Below, piece by piece: positions 33,617-42,526 of a DNA stretch of 64,000 bases; the first letter of the stretch is position 1, and each line of letters starts with the position of its first letter. The stretch covers positions 248,001 to 312,000 of the forward strand of contig NZ_AFWV01000005.1 in assembly GCF_000223985.1 (NCBI RefSeq), read 5' to 3'. The notes beneath the pieces were generated by a model. It made no database searches and was not told where the DNA came from. It was given only the letters and a program-made list of their open reading frames with translations. Source of the stretch: Thiocapsa marina 5811 (GTDB lineage: Bacteria > Pseudomonadota > Gammaproteobacteria > Chromatiales > Chromatiaceae). Both the position numbers and the translations under genes were made by a program.

Positions 33617-34285
33617 TCAGCGCTGATCCTCGAGCCCGGTCAGTGACCAGAGCCTGTCGATCTGTGCACGCAGCTCCGCGACCTCGGCCTCCAGGGCGTC
33701 GATCCGGGCGCTGCGGGTCGGCTCGCTGCTCGACGCCTGCGCGGATTCCGGCATGTCCTCGATCTTCGGTCGTCCGCACAGCAGGTGCGCGTAGCGCTCC
33801 TCGCGTTTGCCCGGCTGGCGCGGCAGCTCGACGACGAGCGGGCGGTCGCGCTTGGCCATGCCGTGCAACGTGGCGGTGACCTGATCGAGATCCTTGAAGT
33901 CGGCCAGGCGTGCGGTATTGGTGCGCAGCTCGCCGGTCGTCTGTGGGCCGCGCAACATCAGGGCGCACAGCAAGGCATGCTCTTCTCGGCTCAGCAGGAA
34001 GGTGCCGACGATCTTGTGGTCGTAGCGCTCGGTGCGGCCCGAAAGACTGGCGTAGATGAGTCCGCGGTCGCGCAGTAGATTGACCACGTGGCCGACCTCG
34101 CCGGGGGTCATGTTCATGACCGGATGGCGGGCGCTCTTTTGATTGCAGGCGCTTACCAGGCTGTTCAGTGTCAAGGGGTATTGGTCGGGCGTGGTGCGCT
34201 GCTTCTCCATGAGGCAGCCCAGGACGCGTGCTTCCGCCGGAGTCAGCATGGCGTCGGAGGTTTCGGGGTCGTGCTCGATCGTCAT
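33617..34285 (-). CDS. yceH: YceH family (DUF480) protein
   Basis: The 222-residue protein has a tandem winged-helix fold. Diagnostic segments are LTPAEARVLGCLMEKQRTTP then DQYPLTLNSLVSACNQKSAR, and PGEVGHVVNLLRDRGLI; LMLRGPQTTGELRTNTARL is also typical. The C terminus is a short coiled coil (IDALEAEVAELRAQIDRLW). The biochemical role is unknown, though it is widely conserved in gammaproteobacteria. Its ATG overlaps the stop of the nudix gene (ATGA), placing it third in the tmcA-nudix-yceH operon. Confidence 0.93.
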   Translation of the reverse strand: MTIEHDPETSDAMLTPAEARVLGCLMEKQRTTPDQYPLTLNSLVSACNQKSARHPVMNMTPGEVGHVVNLLRDRGLIYASLSGRTERYDHKIVGTFLLSREEHALLCALMLRGPQTTGELRTNTARLADFKDLDQVTATLHGMAKRDRPLVVELPRQPGKREERYAHLLCGRPKIEDMPESAQASSSEPTRSARIDALEAEVAELRAQIDRLWSLTGLEDQR

Positions 34286-34758
34286 GCTTGGCGGTCCTCT
34301 GGTGGTCGGTTGAGGGATTCGGCGGCCGGGGCCCCGGGCGATTCGCCGATGCGTCGCACGGCCCAGTCCAGGACGGCGCCTACGCGGTCGTTCAGGAGCG
34401 TACGCGCCTCAGCCTCGGTGGCCCAGCGAAACTCCTGGTGCTCGGGAAACCCCAGTTGCGGGTTGATCCCGAGCGCTACATCGCCGCGCGATGTCTCGGC
34501 CAGATAATACCGCGCGACCTTGCCGCGACCGTAGGGCGGTGTTTCGACGAAAGATGACCCCCAACGGAAATCCAGGTCGATGAGACCTGTCTCCTCGGCG
34601 ACCTCGCGCCGTGCGGCGCTCAACGGGTCTTCGCCTGGCTCGGTCTCGCCCTTGGGGAAATCCCAGTAGCTGTAGCAGCGCAGAATCAGGAACCGTCTCT
34701 CGGATCCGATTCGACGGACCGGAACGACACCGGCGGAGAGGATCAGTCGGCGTTTCAT
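34282..34758 (-). CDS. NUDIX hydrolase
   Basis: The 158-residue protein has a full Nudix box, GETEPGEDPLSAARREVAEE followed by TGLI, binding Mg2+ through the REVAEE glutamates. It begins with LILSAGVVPVRRIG and FLILRCYSYWDFPKGE, like the bis(5'-nucleosyl)-tetraphosphatase (Ap4A hydrolase) branch, so dinucleoside polyphosphate or nucleotide clean-up is likely. ATG 34758 overlaps the tmcA stop. The longer open frame upstream is a shadow of tmcA. It is translationally coupled on both sides. Confidence 0.9.
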   Translation of the reverse strand: MKRRLILSAGVVPVRRIGSERRFLILRCYSYWDFPKGETEPGEDPLSAARREVAEETGLIDLDFRWGSSFVETPPYGRGKVARYYLAETSRGDVALGINPQLGFPEHQEFRWATEAEARTLLNDRVGAVLDWAVRRIGESPGAPAAESLNRPPEDRQA

Positions 34759-37163
34759 TCGGCGCGCTCGCGTCGTGCAGATCGCGATGGAAGCCATGCA
34801 GACGACGCGTCTTGCGTGGCTGTTGCGCGGGATGGGGTCTCGCTTGGGACGAACCGCAACGCATCTGCTGCGCGTCGGATGCGAGCGGTGAGCGCGTCGC
34901 GACCGTTCGCACCGAAACGGCTCGCCAACTCGGCCGGACCATGGAGCTGGCGGGCGGCTGCGATCAAGAGCGCCGCGTCGTCGTCCGCGATACCTCCGGC
35001 CCGCAGACAGGCCCCGAGTCGGCGCCGCACGCGCTCGGCGAGGATCGGGAGGGTGGCGTCCAGTGAGCGATAGCCGTCGATGAATCCGTTCAGCTCTCGA
35101 TCGTCCATCGTGTCTCGACACGCGCTCGAAGACGGCTCGCCGGAGTCCGACAAGGGCGGCGCTGTGCGGATTGCGGCGACGAAGGCGGCGACGGTGACGG
35201 GATCGACTGTGCGCAGCGGACCGGCCAGCAGCACCGGGAGGCGGGATTCCAGGCGTGCCTCGGCCGCCGCGGCAAAGCGCTGACCGCGTGCGTCGAGACG
35301 GCGCAGCACGACGAGCGCGTGCTCGCCGCTTGCGGCATTCCGGCTGGTGCCGATCTGTGCCGGACGAAAGCCGCAGCGGTCCCAGAAGCGGATCAATTCG
35401 GGCGTCGCGCCGAAGCTGGCGCCGAGGAGATCGACGCCCTCGGCGCGAGCGTCGCGCGCGAGCCGGCGCAGCAGTCTGCGCCCGAGACCGCGGCGTGCAA
35501 GCGCCGGATGGACGGCGATGCGGATCACCCGCAGGTAACGCAGGGCAGGGGCCTCGGCGAGTCCGGCATGGGTGGATAGGGTCTGGGGGAGCAGGTGGCC
35601 GCGCGGACGGCGTCGCCCCATGAAGATCGCCTCGCGCAAAACGGGGTCGGCGAAGCCGCCTTCTTCAGCGACGATGAGGGCGGCGAGGACATGGCTGCGC
35701 CATCGCAGCGCGTAGATGCGGACATTCGGGCCGTCCAGCAGCATGCGCAGATCCATCGGCCGGGTTTGGTAGTGGGCCAGGACGAGCAGGCCGAAGAGCT
35801 CGCGCAGGGTCTTCTCGTCGTGGATCAAGGCGTCGCGGTCCAAGCGCTCGCAGTGGATCTCGGCGGGGTCGACTGCGCTCGGCTCCTCCACCGGGGCGGG
35901 TGCGGCATCGAGCAGCAGTGCGCGGAAGGTCAGGGCTTCGAGCGGGTCACCGTCCGCCCAGCGAATCGGTGTCTCGAGCGTGATCTCGCGCCAACTCGGG
36001 GTGAGCCGATCCAGCGTGGCGCGGAACCGCACGTCGAAACCGCGTCCCGTGCCCTCGTAGCCGTGGACCGTGGTTGCGAAGACGACGCGCGGGTAACCGG
36101 CGAGCAGGGTCTCGAGGATGGGCGCGGGGATGCCGGCGGCCTCGTCGATCAGAAGCAGATCGGCCGCCGGCGTTTGCGCGGCGAGATCGGCGGGGGAGAC
36201 GAATGCGAGTGAGCCCGCTGCATGAGCGTGACCGGCTCCATCTGTCGTCGGTGGCGCCGTCGGGCCCGGTGTCGTCCCGGTCTCTACATCCGGGGCGGAG
36301 GCTCGAGCATGACCACCCAGTGCGGCTGCCGCGTGCTTGAAAAGCGCGTCGGCTGCCGAGCGGCGCGGTGCGGTCACGAGAATGCGGAGCGGTCGCTCGC
36401 CTAGAAGTCGGCCGGCGGCAAGGCCCAGGGCGGCACTCTTGCCGCGTCCGCGGTGTGCCCGGATGACGAGCGGGCGGCGTGCGCGGCCATGCGCGAGCGC
36501 GAGGATGGCCGCGATGGCGTGATCCTGGTCCGATGTGGCGGGTTCGGCGGGGTTCGGGTCGCTGGCTGTGGCGGGCCGCCCGGGGTCGTTCGGCGCCGGC
36601 GCGACGCACGCGTCCTCCGAAATGAGCCTCTGGGCGATCGATAGGCTCTCTAAATCAGCCTGTTCAAGCCGGATCAGACCTGGCTCGGACCCGAGAAGCC
36701 TGGCAAGCCGGCGCAGGAAGCGTCCGCCGACGGAGGCTGCCGTATTCGGCCAAACAGCGATGCGCTCGGCCTGCGGGTCGACGAGATCAGGCCAGTCGGC
36801 CAACGGCGGGGTCAAGAGCAACAGGAGACCGCCTCCACGGATCGCTCCGGTCGCCGCGCCGAAACCATCCGGGTCGAAGCCGCTGTGGGCGTCATAAACC
36901 AAGAGATCGAGATCGCTGCCGAGCAGCCGGTCCGCTGCCCGCAGCGCAAGGGCGCCGTCGGCCAGGGATCGCTCGGTCAGCCAGGTCGGAACCTGATCCG
37001 CGAGCGCGGCGACGCAACGCCGCGCAAGGTTTGCAGTCCAGTGCGCATCACCGCTCAACAGCAAGGTCGCGCGATGACCGGCGCCTTGTGCCTGTCGCTG
37101 CAGTGTGCGGACGAGGGTTTCGAGGGTGTCGTCATGCAAGCGCGCGAGGGTCTCTTCAGACAC
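34755..37163 (-). CDS. tmcA: tRNA(Met) cytidine acetyltransferase TmcA
   Basis: The 802-residue enzyme makes N4-acetylcytidine at the wobble base of elongator tRNA-Met, using acetyl-CoA and ATP. It has an N-terminal DUF1726-like domain, a RecD-like helicase/ATPase with P-loop HRGRGKSAALGLAAG and the LLIDEAAGIP Walker B, and a GNAT acetyltransferase domain (YLRVIRIAVHPALARRGLGR then RLL, with GASFGATPELIRFWDRCGF). The length fits bacterial TmcA (670-800). The start is GTG with a weak ribosome site. It heads the tmcA-nudix-yceH operon. Confidence 0.93.
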   Translation of the reverse strand: MSEETLARLHDDTLETLVRTLQRQAQGAGHRATLLLSGDAHWTANLARRCVAALADQVPTWLTERSLADGALALRAADRLLGSDLDLLVYDAHSGFDPDGFGAATGAIRGGGLLLLLTPPLADWPDLVDPQAERIAVWPNTAASVGGRFLRRLARLLGSEPGLIRLEQADLESLSIAQRLISEDACVAPAPNDPGRPATASDPNPAEPATSDQDHAIAAILALAHGRARRPLVIRAHRGRGKSAALGLAAGRLLGERPLRILVTAPRRSAADALFKHAAAALGGHARASAPDVETGTTPGPTAPPTTDGAGHAHAAGSLAFVSPADLAAQTPAADLLLIDEAAGIPAPILETLLAGYPRVVFATTVHGYEGTGRGFDVRFRATLDRLTPSWREITLETPIRWADGDPLEALTFRALLLDAAPAPVEEPSAVDPAEIHCERLDRDALIHDEKTLRELFGLLVLAHYQTRPMDLRMLLDGPNVRIYALRWRSHVLAALIVAEEGGFADPVLREAIFMGRRRPRGHLLPQTLSTHAGLAEAPALRYLRVIRIAVHPALARRGLGRRLLRRLARDARAEGVDLLGASFGATPELIRFWDRCGFRPAQIGTSRNAASGEHALVVLRRLDARGQRFAAAAEARLESRLPVLLAGPLRTVDPVTVAAFVAAIRTAPPLSDSGEPSSSACRDTMDDRELNGFIDGYRSLDATLPILAERVRRRLGACLRAGGIADDDAALLIAAARQLHGPAELASRFGANGRDALTARIRRAADALRFVPSETPSRATATQDASSAWLPSRSARRERAE

Positions 37164-37290
37164 GGATCCGCCGGGACGGATAGGGCCACGGCCTCCCTGT
37201 CCTGTTGTTCCTCGGCGGCAGACACCGGATCCATTCCGGATCAGGGATGCCGATGCTCGCGCGAGGATGAAGGCCCGGTATCGGCATCGC

Positions 37291-38055
37291 TCAGTCGCCC
37301 AAGGGCCCGGTCACCGGCACGAAACGCACCGGCAGGAGGTCACGGCGTCGCAGGTTGCCGTCCTCGTCCTTGTCGAAGATCGCGAGCTGTTGGACGCCAT
37401 GGGTCTCGCCGATCGGCATCACCAGACGGCCGCCGGGTTTGAGCTGATCGATCAGCTGCTCCGGAATGACGGGCGCGGCGGCGGTCAGGATGATGCCGTC
37501 GAACGGAGCGGCCTCGGGCCAGCCGAGCCAGCCGTCGCCGGCGCGGACTTGAACCTGCGGGTAACCCGCGGTCTCGAGATTCGTGCGCGCGCGCTCGGCC
37601 AGCTCCGGGACGATCTCGACCGAATAGACCTCGACCCCCATGTCGGCCAGCACGGCGGCCTGATAACCGGACCCGGTGCCCAGCTCGAAGACGCGGTCGC
37701 CGGGGCCGACGTCGAGCAGCTGACTCATGATGGCGACGATGTAGGGCTGAGAGATGGTCTGCCCGCCGCCGATCGGCAAGGGGTGATTGGCATAGGCCAA
37801 GGCGCGTTGGGCGTTCGGCACGAAGGCGTGGCGAGGCACCCGAAGCATGGCCTCGGCGACGCGAGGATCGAGCCGCGCGAAACCCAGCTCCGGGGCAGTC
37901 ATGCGGACCTCGGCCTCGATCTTCTCGACGAGTCGTTGACGTTCCGCGGTCATATCGTGTTCCGATGCGCAGGCGTTGAGCGGCGTGAGCAGGCAGAAAC
38001 CGACGGCGATGAGTAGCCCCCCGAGCGGACGGAAAGGGCTTCGGCGGTCGGTCAC
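37291..38055 (-). CDS. pcm: Protein-L-isoaspartate O-methyltransferase with predicted export signal
   Basis: The 254-residue enzyme repairs isoaspartyl residues using SAM. The PCMT core is clear: VPRHAFVPNAQRALAYANHP, PIGGGQTISQPYIVAIMSQL, the SAM site VFELGTGSGYQAAVLADMG and DGIILTAAAPVIPEQLIDQL. The only well-supported start is GTG 38055, overlapping the upstream stop (GTGA). From it, a hydrophobic segment GGLLIAVGFCLLTPLNAC precedes the catalytic domain, a signal peptide or possible lipobox (LNAC). If exported, the SAM source is puzzling. An internal ATG at about 37950 would give the normal cytoplasmic form. Confidence 0.88.
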   Translation of the reverse strand: MTDRRSPFRPLGGLLIAVGFCLLTPLNACASEHDMTAERQRLVEKIEAEVRMTAPELGFARLDPRVAEAMLRVPRHAFVPNAQRALAYANHPLPIGGGQTISQPYIVAIMSQLLDVGPGDRVFELGTGSGYQAAVLADMGVEVYSVEIVPELAERARTNLETAGYPQVQVRAGDGWLGWPEAAPFDGIILTAAAPVIPEQLIDQLKPGGRLVMPIGETHGVQQLAIFDKDEDGNLRRRDLLPVRFVPVTGPLGD

Positions 38056-38366
38056 TTGAACAGATCCTCCGCGGCACGTTTCAGCGACTCCGGGTCGGCG
38101 GGCGCGCTCGGAGTCTCGCCGGGTTGCAGCGCGGGCGATCGCAACAAAGGCTGGAACCAGTCGCAGAAGTTGGCCCGATCCTTCGCAACGACGCGATCCA
38201 CCATGGGCTCCCGGCACTCGTTCGGCCGTCCGGGCGCGTAATGCCGGCAGTTGCGACAGCAGTAGGTCGGCTTTTCGCAACCCGGGCAGCGCAGCTCGCG
38301 CCCGTAATCGAGCTTAGTCAGTCCTTGTCCGCAATTCCAGCAATGTCCTCTGATCTCCTCGCCCAT
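38052..38366 (-). CDS. Cys-rich zinc-ribbon protein (104 residues)
   Basis: The small protein has CWNCGQ, CPGCEKPTYCCRNCRHY and later NECREP and NFCDWF, together about ten cysteines arranged like two zinc ribbons. The N-terminal half matches conserved gammaproteobacterial hypothetical proteins that begin with a 'CWNCG' ribbon; the C-terminal tail is acidic and Pro-rich. Function is unknown. Its stop overlaps the start of pcm by 4 bases, so the two are co-translated. Confidence 0.75.
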   Translation of the reverse strand: MGEEIRGHCWNCGQGLTKLDYGRELRCPGCEKPTYCCRNCRHYAPGRPNECREPMVDRVVAKDRANFCDWFQPLLRSPALQPGETPSAPADPESLKRAAEDLFK

Positions 38367-38423
38367 GATGCGCCTCGGTCAGCCGGTGTACCGGCATGAA
38401 ACTAATCGCCGAGGTTCGCAACG

Positions 38424-38792
38424 TCAATGCATCAAGATCTCGATCTGCAACCGCTGGTCGTGGTCGGCCTCCGGTGCGAGGCGTCGGATGCGGGCGCTCA
38501 AGCGGCGCTGTCGCGCCAGCAGCCGGGCAACGACCAGGTTTTCGCCGCGTGGAAGATAACCCAGCATGTGGCCCTGCCAATGGATGGCCACGGCATCGCC
38601 GTCGTGGGGGTTGTCGCGCTCGGCGCTCAGGGTCAGGGGTGAGCCGGCCCGCAGTGCGGGCAGGAAGGCCGGCGCCTCGTGGTGGCGGAAACCCGCAAGG
38701 CGACTGCGCTGAATGACCAGATGACGGCCGATAATGGTCTCGTCGAGAGAGGGCTCGGGGGCGTTCGTTGCAGATCGTTGCCGATTGGACAT
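38424..38792 (-). CDS. HIRAN domain protein
   Basis: The 122-residue stand-alone HIRAN domain has VIQRSRLAGFRHHEAPAFLP, the core LTLSAERDNPHDGDAVAIHW and LGYLPRGENLVVARLLAR. The RDNPHDxxAVAI and LGYlPR blocks are the hallmarks. HIRAN domains in larger proteins (HLTF/Rad5) bind 3' DNA ends, whereas short bacterial versions are uncharacterised. The gene lies 57 bp upstream of the zinc-ribbon gene on the same strand and may share its transcript. Confidence 0.88.
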   Translation of the reverse strand: MSNRQRSATNAPEPSLDETIIGRHLVIQRSRLAGFRHHEAPAFLPALRAGSPLTLSAERDNPHDGDAVAIHWQGHMLGYLPRGENLVVARLLARQRRLSARIRRLAPEADHDQRLQIEILMH

Positions 38793-38834
38793 TGGGGTCG
38801 CCTCATGGATCCGTTGAGCATGATCCTAAACAGG

Positions 38835-38861
38835 TGGGTGGCTCAAATGGTGAGCCACCCA
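38835..38861. terminator. 11-bp perfect hairpin between HIRAN and CNT genes
   Basis: TGGGTGGCTCA and TGAGCCACCCA pair around AATGG. On the plus strand GGTGTTTTT follows; on the minus strand, the direction of the CNT gene, ACCTGTTTAG follows. It lies 188 bp after the CNT stop, in a 256-bp gene-free stretch. It is probably a transcription end. Confidence 0.5.
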
Positions 38862-39048
38862 GGTGTTTTTCTGTGTCCGGAGGGTTGCGGATCCGATCGA
38901 TCCTCGACATCGGCGTTGCATCGGCCGAGTCGTTTTTGGGGGAGGTTGCGCCGAAGACAGGGAGCGCAAAACCCCTGTGTCGACGGGTTGCGGCTCGCGC
39001 CGCGGGGCACGACCTGCGGGGCTGCGTTGCAACCGAGACGAGCGCTCC

Positions 39049-40299
39049 TCAGAGAATCAGGGCCACGACCGCGCCCGTCGATAGCGTTGCCATGGTCCCG
39101 GCGAGGATCGACTTCAGTCCCAGGGCGACGATCTCGTCGCGGCGTTCCGGGGCCATGGCCCCGAGACCGCCGATCATGATGCCGAGGCTCCCGAGATTGG
39201 CGAATCCGCAGAGTGCGTAGGTCATGATCAGCCGGCTTCGCTCGCTGAGCTCGGCACTCGCGGTGCCGGCCAGCTCCAGGTAGGCGATCAATTCGTTGAG
39301 GATGGTCTTGATGCCCATCAGGGAGCCGGCGACCTGCGCCTCGGACCAGGGGATGCCGATCAGCCAGGCGACCGGCGCCATCACCCAACCGAGGAGGCGC
39401 TGTGCGGTCAAGGGCTCGCCGGCGACCGTCGGCAGCAGACCCAGCATCTGGTTGACGAGACTCACCAGCGCGACCATCACGATCAACATCGCCAGGATGT
39501 TGAGCCAGAGCGGGATGGCGTCGAGTGTGCCGCGCGTGATGGCGTCCATGCTGCTGCGCGACGTGCTCGGGATGGCGACGATCGCACGGTCCGCCGCGTC
39601 CGGATGCTCCGGCACCAGAACCCCGGCGATCATCAAGGCCGCGGGTGCGCTGATCAGGGATGCGGTCAGGATATGCCCCATTGCGTTCGGCACGGTGTCG
39701 GACAGGATGCCGGCATAGAGCACCATGACGGTCCCCGCGACGGTCGCCATGCCGCAGGTCATGAGCGCGAAGAGTGCCGAACGCGAAAGACCCGCCAAGT
39801 AGGGCCGGATCAAGAGGGGCGCCTCGGTCATGCCGACGAAGACGTTCGCCGCCGCCCCCAGCCCCAGCGCCCCGCCGGTGCCCATGGTCCGTCGCAACAG
39901 CCAGGCGAAACCGTGCACCAGAAGCGGCAGCACGCGCCAATAAAAGAGCAAGGCGGAGAGCGCGCTCATCACCAGGATCAGCGGGAGCGCCTGGAAGGCG
40001 AGCACGAAGCTGTTTTGCGGATAGCGCGTCTCGAAGGGCGCCGCGCCGCCGCCGAGAAAACCGAAGACCAGCTCGGTGCCGGCTTGAGTGGCGCGCTGCA
40101 CGGCCAACACCAGATCGGTCATCGACAGGAAGACGGCTTGGGCGAACGGCAGCTTCAACAGCAGAAGGGCGAGCCCGATCTGCAGGGCCAGGCCCGCGAG
40201 GACCAGGCGCAGGCTGACGGCGCGACGCCGCTCGCTTGCGAGCCAGGCCAGACCGAGGATCACGCCCAGCCCGAGCAAGGGCTGCAAGGTGCTCAGCAT
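39049..40299 (-). CDS. Concentrative nucleoside transporter (CNT/NupC family)
   Basis: The 416-residue inner-membrane protein imports nucleosides with H+ or Na+. CNT features include the N-terminal helix, VFGFLGGGAAPFETRYPQNSF, GLGAAANVFVGMTEAPLLIR (the conserved G-x-E-A-P-L substrate loop), NELIAYLELAG and YALCGFANLGSLGIMIGGLG. The length fits the family (about 400). It is followed on the same strand by no close gene; hslO lies 14 bp upstream, so the two are probably co-transcribed. Confidence 0.92.
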   Translation of the reverse strand: MLSTLQPLLGLGVILGLAWLASERRRAVSLRLVLAGLALQIGLALLLLKLPFAQAVFLSMTDLVLAVQRATQAGTELVFGFLGGGAAPFETRYPQNSFVLAFQALPLILVMSALSALLFYWRVLPLLVHGFAWLLRRTMGTGGALGLGAAANVFVGMTEAPLLIRPYLAGLSRSALFALMTCGMATVAGTVMVLYAGILSDTVPNAMGHILTASLISAPAALMIAGVLVPEHPDAADRAIVAIPSTSRSSMDAITRGTLDAIPLWLNILAMLIVMVALVSLVNQMLGLLPTVAGEPLTAQRLLGWVMAPVAWLIGIPWSEAQVAGSLMGIKTILNELIAYLELAGTASAELSERSRLIMTYALCGFANLGSLGIMIGGLGAMAPERRDEIVALGLKSILAGTMATLSTGAVVALIL

Positions 40300-40313
40300 G
40301 ATTGCGGGCCGGA

Positions 40314-41186
40314 TCAGTGCTGCGAGGGGGAGGGCTCGTGGCGTGTCAGCTCGGCAAAGAGCTGTTTGGCGTCGACCGCGTCGAAGGCGTAGTTGCGGTT
40401 ACAGAACTCGCAGGTGACGCTGATCGCGCCCTGCTCGGCGATGATGTCGTCCACCTCGGCAGGGCCGAGGAGCTTGAGTGTCTCCTCGATGCGGGTGCGC
40501 GAGCAGCCGCACCGAAAGGCGATCGGCTCGGGCTCGAAGAGCCGAATCGACTCCTCGTTGAAGAGCCGATACAGCAGATCGCCGGCGGATTGGCCGGTCA
40601 GCTCCTCGCGTGTCAGGGTACCCGCAAGCATCCCGATCCGCGCCCAATCGTCATCGCTCAAACCCTCGCCGGGGAGGCGCTGCAGCAGCAGCCCGGCGGC
40701 ACGGTTCTCTCCGGCGGTGAGCCAGAGTCGCGTCGGGAGCTGCTCGGAGTCCACGAAATAACGCTCGATCGCCGCCGAGAGATCCGCACCTTCCAACGGC
40801 ACGATCCCCTGATAGGGTTCCGCCCCGCTGCGCTCGATCGTCAACGCCAGATGGCCCTCGCCGAACCGGGCCGCGAGAGTCCCCGCGACGGGCACCTCGC
40901 CGTCCCAGCGGGCAAGCCCGCGCACCTTGTGCTCGTGAGTCGCCTGAGCAACCAGGGTGCGGATGGGGCCTTTACCTTGCGCTTGCAGGATCAGGGAGCC
41001 TTCGAATTTGATCGTCGAGGCAAGCAAGGTGACGGCGGCGAGTGACTCGCCGAGCGGATCGCGAACCGCGTCCGGGTAGGGATGTGCACCCAGCACGGCA
41101 CGCCAGGTCGCATCCAGGTGGACCAGGTTGCCGCGAATCCCGATGTTCTCGAAGGTGAAGCGGTAAAGACGGTCCGAGTCGCTCAT
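40314..41186 (-). CDS. hslO: Redox-regulated chaperone Hsp33
   Basis: The 290-residue holdase is activated by oxidative unfolding. The C-terminal zinc site is C-x-C and C-x2-C, seen in FRCGCSRTRIEETL and VTCEFCNRNYAFD, which forms disulfides under stress. The N-terminal domain starts SDRLYRFTFENIGIRGNLVH. ATG 41186 is preceded by GGAG 7 bases upstream and fits the family start better than the in-frame ATG at 41207. Confidence 0.95.
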   Translation of the reverse strand: MSDSDRLYRFTFENIGIRGNLVHLDATWRAVLGAHPYPDAVRDPLGESLAAVTLLASTIKFEGSLILQAQGKGPIRTLVAQATHEHKVRGLARWDGEVPVAGTLAARFGEGHLALTIERSGAEPYQGIVPLEGADLSAAIERYFVDSEQLPTRLWLTAGENRAAGLLLQRLPGEGLSDDDWARIGMLAGTLTREELTGQSAGDLLYRLFNEESIRLFEPEPIAFRCGCSRTRIEETLKLLGPAEVDDIIAEQGAISVTCEFCNRNYAFDAVDAKQLFAELTRHEPSPSQH

Positions 41187-41377
41187 CCGGTACTCCAAAG
41201 GGCTCACTGTGGCTCTGTTACATCTTGTTGCAATTTGTCATCGATCGAGGCGTGTGTCCGATCCGCAGCGTCGGATTCTCCTGAACGCCCTTATCGCGCT
41301 TGATGTCTCTTATAGTTTCAATCTGTTACATGGGCTGTGCAGGTCGGTTTCAGGCGTTTTGGGAGGCTCGGCGAGGC

Positions 41378-41405
41378 TTGCAACTATTTAAGCAAAGACT
41401 AATAT
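41378..41405 (+). promoter_or_regulatory. Sigma-70-like promoter for a 56-residue protein gene
   Basis: TTGCAA and TAATAT are separated by 16 bases, in an AT-rich patch unusual for this genome. The start point would fall near 41412, 27 bp before the ATG at 41439. Confidence 0.4.
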
Positions 41406-41438
41406 TAGAGCCAACGATGTAGCTAAAAGGAAACAATC

Positions 41439-41609
41439 ATGATGCCTCTTATCCTAAGTCTGATCACGGCAACCTTCTTCTTGGCCTTGGCCGGCACAAC
41501 CTACGGAGCCGAAGCGCTCGTGACCGACGCCTGGATCCCGATGGTGTTTTTAGGTCTGCTCGGATCCGGGATCACCGTCTTCATCCTGAGCGAGCAGGCG
41601 AAGCAGTGA
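41439..41609 (+). CDS. Small membrane protein (56 residues)
   Basis: The product has two hydrophobic segments. The first is PLILSLITATFFLALAGT, a signal peptide or helix followed by TYGAEA; the second is PMVFLGLLGSGITVFILSEQ, with the short polar end AKQ. AAAGGA stands before the ATG, and a promoter-like sequence and AT-rich leader lie upstream. The size and the TM-plus-short-tail form recall small subunits of membrane complexes, but no family is recognised. It is convergent with the phosphoesterase gene. Confidence 0.6.
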   Translation: MMPLILSLITATFFLALAGTTYGAEALVTDAWIPMVFLGLLGSGITVFILSEQAKQ

Positions 41610-41665
41610 CCGCGATACGATCCGTCGAACCCCGGTGCGCCTCGGCGCACCGACGCCCGATCGGC

Positions 41666-42508
41666 TCAGCCTTGACCTGAATCCCGAAGGAATTCCTCGA
41701 CAGCCTCCGAAAGGTCGCGTTCTCCCGCGAGCACGGCCGGCTCGAAACCCCGCCTCCAGTAGGGCATCAACAGACGCGCCTGACGCCACTCCTCGAAGAG
41801 GATGCGCGCCAAGGGTCCGCCTTCCTCGATGAAGCCCGAATCGCGAAAATCCCGCTCCGCGCGCGCACGGTCGTAGTCGAATCGGACGATCTGCGAGGTC
41901 CAACGCCCCCGACGCTCTTCGAGCAAGGCGTAGCTCCCGCGCGTGTCGCCGTCGAAGGGCGAGCCGACCGAGCCGACGTTCAGGATGGGCGTACCGTCCA
42001 GCTCGCGGTGCAGCGGTCGATGGGTGTGTGCCGTTACGAACAGGGCGACGTCCACCGGCAGGTTGCCGCGGATGTCCTCGTCCGAAACCCCGGCCGAGAT
42101 GCCGAAGCGGTTCCCGGCCATGGTCCCGTGCGTGACGTGCACCCAGCTTGAATCGCTCTCTCCGTGGAAACAGAGATGATCCGGCCAGCCGTCGAGTGCC
42201 GAGAGGCGCTCGCGCACCTGCTCGTAGGTCCAGTCGGCGAAGCGCCGCATCTGTCCTTCCAGCTCCGTGCGCGGCGGCTCCTGAGCGCAGCGCAGGATCC
42301 AAGCCTCGTGGTTGCCCTTCACCGGCAACCAGCCGCGTGTGCGGCGCAGCTCGTCGAACAGCTCGACGCAGGCAAGGCTGCTCGGCCCGCGGTTGACCAG
42401 GTCCCCGTCCATCACGACCAGATCCGGATCCCAGTCGAGGATCCGCTCGACCGCGACCTCCATCGCCGGCAGGTTGGCTTGAACATCGGAAAAGATCGCA
42501 ACCTTCAT
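41666..42508 (-). CDS. Calcineurin-like metallophosphoesterase
   Basis: The 280-residue phosphoesterase has all metal-binding motifs: the first Asp in IFSDVQANLPAM (an SD-x-Q-x-N variant of D-x-H), GDLVNRGP, KGNHEAW, WVHVTHGT and TAHTHRP. The second metal residue is Gln in place of the usual His (DVQAN), as in some PrpE/YfcE-like relatives. The substrate is unknown. ATG 42508 is the conserved start; a repeat unit begins 19 bp upstream of it. Confidence 0.88.
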   Translation of the reverse strand: MKVAIFSDVQANLPAMEVAVERILDWDPDLVVMDGDLVNRGPSSLACVELFDELRRTRGWLPVKGNHEAWILRCAQEPPRTELEGQMRRFADWTYEQVRERLSALDGWPDHLCFHGESDSSWVHVTHGTMAGNRFGISAGVSDEDIRGNLPVDVALFVTAHTHRPLHRELDGTPILNVGSVGSPFDGDTRGSYALLEERRGRWTSQIVRFDYDRARAERDFRDSGFIEEGGPLARILFEEWRQARLLMPYWRRGFEPAVLAGERDLSEAVEEFLRDSGQG

Positions 42509-42526
42509 GATCGGGGGGTCCCGTGT

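Noticed and set aside
35947-36609. Long antisense and alternate-frame open frames across tmcA and other GC-rich genes
   Set aside because: They are typical shadows in high-GC DNA, Arg/Pro-rich and lacking ribosome sites.
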